A stretch of 41,484 nt of DNA from Schlesneria paludicola DSM 18645 (lineage in GTDB: Bacteria; Planctomycetota; Planctomycetia; Planctomycetales; Planctomycetaceae). The notes under the pieces are model-generated. The model had not been told where the DNA came from and did not search any database. It worked only from the letters and a program-made list of their open reading frames with translations. The position numbers and the translations under genes are program-made. Position 1 is the first letter of the stretch. Each line of letters opens with the position of its first letter. Shown piece after piece: positions 38,907 through 41,484 of this stretch. The stretch is from assembly GCA_945862235.1 (NCBI GenBank), contig CAMAYU010000029.1, positions 1 through 41,484 on the forward strand, in the 5' to 3' direction.

Positions 38907-40061
38907 TCAGTCGATCACAATCAGGTCGCGGCTGGTGCGGGAGAGTCGTTCGCAGCCATCGTGGGTGACAAGAACATTGTCGATGATGCGGGCACCGAGC
39001 TGTTCCTCACCAATGAAGACCGGAGGTTCGACCGTCACGACCATGCCCGCTTGAAGCGTGTACGAACTGCCGCCAAACAGGTGGATCGGTTCGGCCCATG
39101 AAGGAGGCGAGCCAGGGGCTAGGCCGTAGCCTGACAGATGGACCCGCGCGTGATTGAGTCCGGCGGCGGCGATCACTTGTTTCGCGGCCTCGTGCGGGAC
39201 AATCGCGGGGACTCCGGCCCGGATCTCAGCGATGCAAGCGTCTGAGGCGCAACAGACAAGGTTGTGCAGTTCGCACATTCGAGAGGTTGGCGCGCCCAAG
39301 CTGAACTGCCGACCGATGGTCGCGGTGTACCGTTTGAAGGTAGCTCCATATTCGACGTTGCCGAAATCGCCATGACTCAACCGGCGGTCGGTCGGTGCGC
39401 CATGACTGAAGCACGAGCGAGGACCGGAGACTAGGTTGATCGGACTGGCGGCGAGTCCGCTGCCGGAAGTCAGCAGTTCGTGATAGACCTCGCCCGCAAT
39501 TTCGAGTTCGGTGCGGCCCGCTCGCAGCGAAGCGATGAACCGGAGCAGAGCTTTGTCGGCAATACGGCTGGCTTCGCGGATGTAGCTCAACTCCGTTGGC
39601 GACTTCACCAGCGAGAGATCGTGAATCAAGTTCGTGGCCTCGGTGAGCCGGTCTCCAAGAAGCTGCTTGATGCGGACATAATGATGCGGGTGCAGGTAAT
39701 ACCCCGGCACTTCCATTCCGAGGCAAGTCCCCCTCGCTCCGACTGACTCTACGAGTCGTTCGAGCGCCGCGATCGGATCTTCCGGTTCGCCACCGCCCCA
39801 CGTGTAAAGCTCATCGACGAGCGCCTCGTCCAGAAACTCGTTTCGTTCCCCAGTACGAGTCAGCACGCAGATCGGTCCCGGTTCGGCCGAGATCAGCAGG
39901 CACTGAAACTCTTGGTAACTCTTCGCGTCAGAGCCGGTCAGCCAGCGAATTGAGACCGGATGAAATACTAAAAACCAGTCGAGACCGGCCGCTGCAATGG
40001 CATCCCGCGCACAAGCTCGCCGCAGGGAGAATTCATCCGCCGAAAAATCGTGCTTCGACAT
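38907..40061 (-). CDS. M24-fold (creatinase/ectoine hydrolase-like) protein without metal ligands
   Basis: A 384-residue protein with the two-domain creatinase/prolidase layout: an N-terminal domain (about 1-150, DWFLVFHPVSIRWLTGSDAK) and a pita-bread C-terminal domain (about 155-384, LVKSPTELSYIREASRIADK). Metal-binding Asp, Asp, His, Glu, Glu of M24 aminopeptidases are mostly replaced: VEYGATFKRYTATIGR has Glu and Ala where two Asp are expected, the GHG motif is GYG, and the last Glu is Ile (ARIIDNVLVT); only TVEPP keeps its Glu. This matches metal-free members such as creatinase and ectoine hydrolase (DoeA), which cleave C-N bonds. The E-x-G-x-x-x-RY-x5-R pattern is closer to DoeA. The substrate is unknown and no ectoine genes are adjacent. 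Confidence 0.8.
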   Translation of the reverse strand: MSKHDFSADEFSLRRACARDAIAAAGLDWFLVFHPVSIRWLTGSDAKSYQEFQCLLISAEPGPICVLTRTGERNEFLDEALVDELYTWGGGEPEDPIAALERLVESVGARGTCLGMEVPGYYLHPHHYVRIKQLLGDRLTEATNLIHDLSLVKSPTELSYIREASRIADKALLRFIASLRAGRTELEIAGEVYHELLTSGSGLAASPINLVSGPRSCFSHGAPTDRRLSHGDFGNVEYGATFKRYTATIGRQFSLGAPTSRMCELHNLVCCASDACIAEIRAGVPAIVPHEAAKQVIAAAGLNHARVHLSGYGLAPGSPPSWAEPIHLFGGSSYTLQAGMVVTVEPPVFIGEEQLGARIIDNVLVTHDGCERLSRTSRDLIVID

Positions 40062-40678
40062 GGATTGTCCAACTCAAAAGTAAACGGGGCGGTGCCGACA
40101 CAATAGCACTCACTTTGTGGAAGGGACCACATGAGTGTCCCCGTTGGTTGGCTCCGCGCCCCCCCGTCAAAAGACGGATGAGTCGATGCACCAAGTAAAG
40201 AAGCCCTTCGACATATTTGTCGAAGGGCTTCTCGTTTCAGAAAGTGGAGGCGAAGGGACACGAATTGAACTTTTTATTCAGAGCTTGTTCACTGAGAGAG
40301 ACTCTCTTCGCAGAGAGATAATCGCACTCAAGTCTTGAATTGACAGGAACTTGCGGCGCTGGCGTAATCGCCGATTGCATCGGTCGATCAAACCGGAGCA
40401 TCGAAGGGATGGCGGACCGGATCGGGATGATGGTGATGCGGCTGAGAAGCCGAGTGAACGCTGGATGTCTTCTCGCCATATCGGCTAATTAGTCGATCGC
40501 GTCTCTGCGTTCGCTCCAAAGAATAATCTCAATCGAATTGAGGAAGAATGAGGTGCCGGCCCCCAGGGCCTCCGCGCCTAATTTACCCTTGTTTCTCTGG
40601 CGGTTTCCGCATGTTCTATAAATCGATGTGCCAGTTTGGAGTCGTCTATAACTCAATTGCTCAGCCAAACAGGCAGAA
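40062..40678. other. Gene-poor region with terminator and inverted repeat
   Basis: 617 bp upstream of the M24 gene. It contains a strong hairpin (40200-40231) and part of an inverted repeat (40563-40582 with 40678-40697). Small open frames here have no recognisable product. A stretch at 40245-40258 resembles the 3' end of a tRNA on the minus strand but cannot fold as one. Confidence 0.6.
40200..40231 (-). terminator. Strong intrinsic terminator-like hairpin
   Basis: GAAGCCCTTCGACA-tatt-TGTCGAAGGGCTTC, perfect 14-bp arms and a four-base loop. Read on the minus strand it is followed by TTTACTT; on the plus strand by TCGTTTC. It would insulate the M24 gene from upstream transcription on the minus strand. 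Confidence 0.65.
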
Positions 40679-40697
40679 TTAGATGCGGAGGCCCTGT
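40563..40697. repeat. Inverted repeat with about 95-bp interior
   Basis: CAGGGCCTCCGCGCCTAATT at 40564-40583 and AATTAGATGCGGAGGCCCTG at 40678-40697 are inverted copies with two mismatches. The interior is AT-richer and noncoding. It may be a small mobile element or two decayed inverted gene ends, since the right arm covers the last codons of the small gene at 40679-40831. Confidence 0.6.
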
Positions 40698-40831
40698 ACC
40701 GGCCCCTGTGTGACAAGCAGGACTTCGGCTCCGGCAAGAAACGCCCGTCGCAGCAAAGTTGCTGACTTCTGGTTGTGAAGTTCTTTGGACGAATCCAGAC
40801 GACGCGAGGATGACAGAGCGGTGGCGTTCAT
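40679..40831 (-). CDS. Small hypothetical protein
   Basis: A 50-codon frame starting MNATALSSSRRLDSSKELHN. I do not recognise it. Support comes from an excellent ribosome-binding site (AAGGAGA, seven bases before the ATG). The rest is LLRRAFLAGAEVLLVTQGPV and a short end. There is no signal peptide or motif. It could be a leader peptide, a short real gene, or the remaining 5' end of a decayed gene, since its last codons lie in an inverted repeat. Confidence 0.4.
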   Translation of the reverse strand: MNATALSSSRRLDSSKELHNQKSATLLRRAFLAGAEVLLVTQGPVQGLRI

Positions 40832-40938
40832 GACTTGTTCTCCTTGGGTAGAGTTGCGGTTGCAATCGCCGTCACCAACCGCGCCGAGGCCGAGTTCACG
40901 GTCCACGCAACGCGCGGCCCGAGCCTTCGAACTGAAGG

Positions 40939-41148
40939 ATGCGTCATTCCGCATGGCCAGGCACCCCGAAGGCCACCACCCGTGACGACGCCGAGACCCG
41001 CAAGCAGATCGAAGACCTCCGCAACCGTGCTTCGCAACATGAGAACGAGATCGCCGTATTGGAGAAGATGCTGACGGTGATGGTCAATGAGTTCGCGGCG
41101 ACGGAGAATGCGGCGGCGAACCAGCGGGATCGGATGCAGTTGCCGTGA
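40939..41148 (+). CDS. Small coiled-coil protein or gene remnant
   Basis: A 69-codon frame. Residues 17-55 (RKQIEDLRNRASQHENEIAV and LEKMLTVMVNEF) have the heptad pattern of a coiled coil and look coding, whereas the first 15 residues do not. It may be the 3' end of a longer gene whose 5' part has decayed. A small hairpin (41178-41196, CTCTCC-ttcgac-GGAGAG region) follows the stop. Confidence 0.35.
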   Translation: MRHSAWPGTPKATTRDDAETRKQIEDLRNRASQHENEIAVLEKMLTVMVNEFAATENAAANQRDRMQLP

Positions 41149-41256
41149 ATTCAGTGACTTCGGTTTGCTGATAGTGCCTCTCCTTCGACGGGAGAGCCTG
41201 ATTGTGGTTCTTATGAGAAACGGACGCTGAGGTGCCCCCCAACTGTCAAGTGAGGA

Positions 41257-41484
41257 CTACCGTAGGGGGTTTTTCGGTTCCAGTGGGTTTTCGATCAGGT
41301 ATTTGACCAGCGATTCAATCTGCGAGTCGGTCAGGATGCCGCCTTTCTCTTTTGCAAAGGCTGGCATCAGCGTGCCTTCGATCCCGTTCGTGATGTGACT
41401 CCGCCAGTAATCGGCGTCTCGGGATTCGTCCACGATGCGGAGGTCGGGCACCATACTGGCGCGGTGCTCGGCATCGTGGCAGAT
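41257..41484 (-). CDS. Cytochrome c domain protein, C-terminal part
   Basis: The frame is open to the window edge, so the 5' end is missing. The visible part begins with ICHDAEHRAS, whose Cys-His is the end of a CxxCH haem site cut by the window edge, and continues SHITNGIEGTLMPAFAKEKG, GGILTDSQIESLVKYLIENP. The Met in LMPAF is the probable distal haem ligand. This is a class I cytochrome c, probably exported. Its full architecture, alone or fused to a larger enzyme, cannot be seen. Confidence 0.85.
   Translation of the reverse strand: MCHDAEHRASMVPDLRIVDESRDADYWRSHITNGIEGTLMPAFAKEKGGILTDSQIESLVKYLIENPLEPKNPLR

Noticed and set aside
40237..40700. Possible tmRNA or tRNA on the minus strand ending in CGCCTCCA before a terminator
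   Set aside because: The T-arm does not pair (the 5' strand lacks AAGGG), no matching acceptor 5' strand or tmRNA start and tag sequence was found. Kept only as a tRNA-end-like trace.

Overview
The window looks like a chromosomal piece of a planctomycete (phylum Planctomycetota), probably of the Planctomycetia. The grounds are two very large DUF1587/1595/1592/1588/1585 'Planctomycete cytochrome' proteins, a DUF1080 protein, a giant secretin with many N-domains, response-regulator and FHA proteins of planctomycete style, high GC, weak Shine-Dalgarno use, and many ~60-120 bp palindromic repeats whose translation gives the familiar planctomycete junk peptide NPKRERG. This assignment is inference from gene families; no rRNA marker is present.

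Layout. Bases 34-576 encode a GGQ release-factor-like protein that converges on a long minus-strand run, read from 11717 down to 680: moxR, a Phd/VapC-type toxin-antitoxin pair, a 64-codon orphan antitoxin-like gene, DUF58, a BatA-like VWA membrane protein, murC, murB, an STN/secretin-like periplasmic protein, ddl and an ftsQ-like gene. The last part is a reduced division/cell-wall (dcw) cluster that ends without ftsA or ftsZ. Bases 12285-17595 (plus) hold a beta-propeller/dihaem cytochrome c, a small membrane protein, a receiver plus zinc-ribbon protein, an FHA protein and a DUF1080 protein. Bases 17771-25272 (minus) hold a possible lipoprotein, the 1369-residue secretin, Mrp and a degenerate receiver. 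Bases 25515-28319 (plus) hold a lipoprotein and a VOC-moaD-moaE-moaA molybdenum-cofactor group. Bases 28490-36269 hold two DUF1592-type cytochrome proteins flanking an NHL-type propeller. Bases 36790-38448 encode an FHA-GAF-PP2C phosphatase, 38907-40061 (minus) an M24 protein that has lost its metal ligands, and the far end is gene-poor with a partial cytochrome c running off the window.

Working together. MurC, MurB and Ddl make UDP-MurNAc-L-Ala, UDP-MurNAc and D-Ala-D-Ala for peptidoglycan; MoxR/DUF58/VWA is a chaperone-like module whose last gene is translationally coupled to murC. The secretin and the possible lipoprotein downstream of it probably form an outer-membrane channel and accessory. 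MoaA, MoaD and MoaE supply steps of molybdopterin synthesis.

The most notable observations are (1) palindromic mobile repeats that sit in frame inside several conserved genes (murC, the VWA gene, both DUF1592 genes, the 5' extension of mrp); (2) a toxin-antitoxin module lodged inside the moxR-DUF58 operon together with a second gene that keeps only the C-terminal, presumably toxin-binding, half of the antitoxin; and (3) a hairpin that sequesters the ribosome-binding site of the FHA-GAF-phosphatase gene. All calls are from reading the sequence only; no database search was possible.
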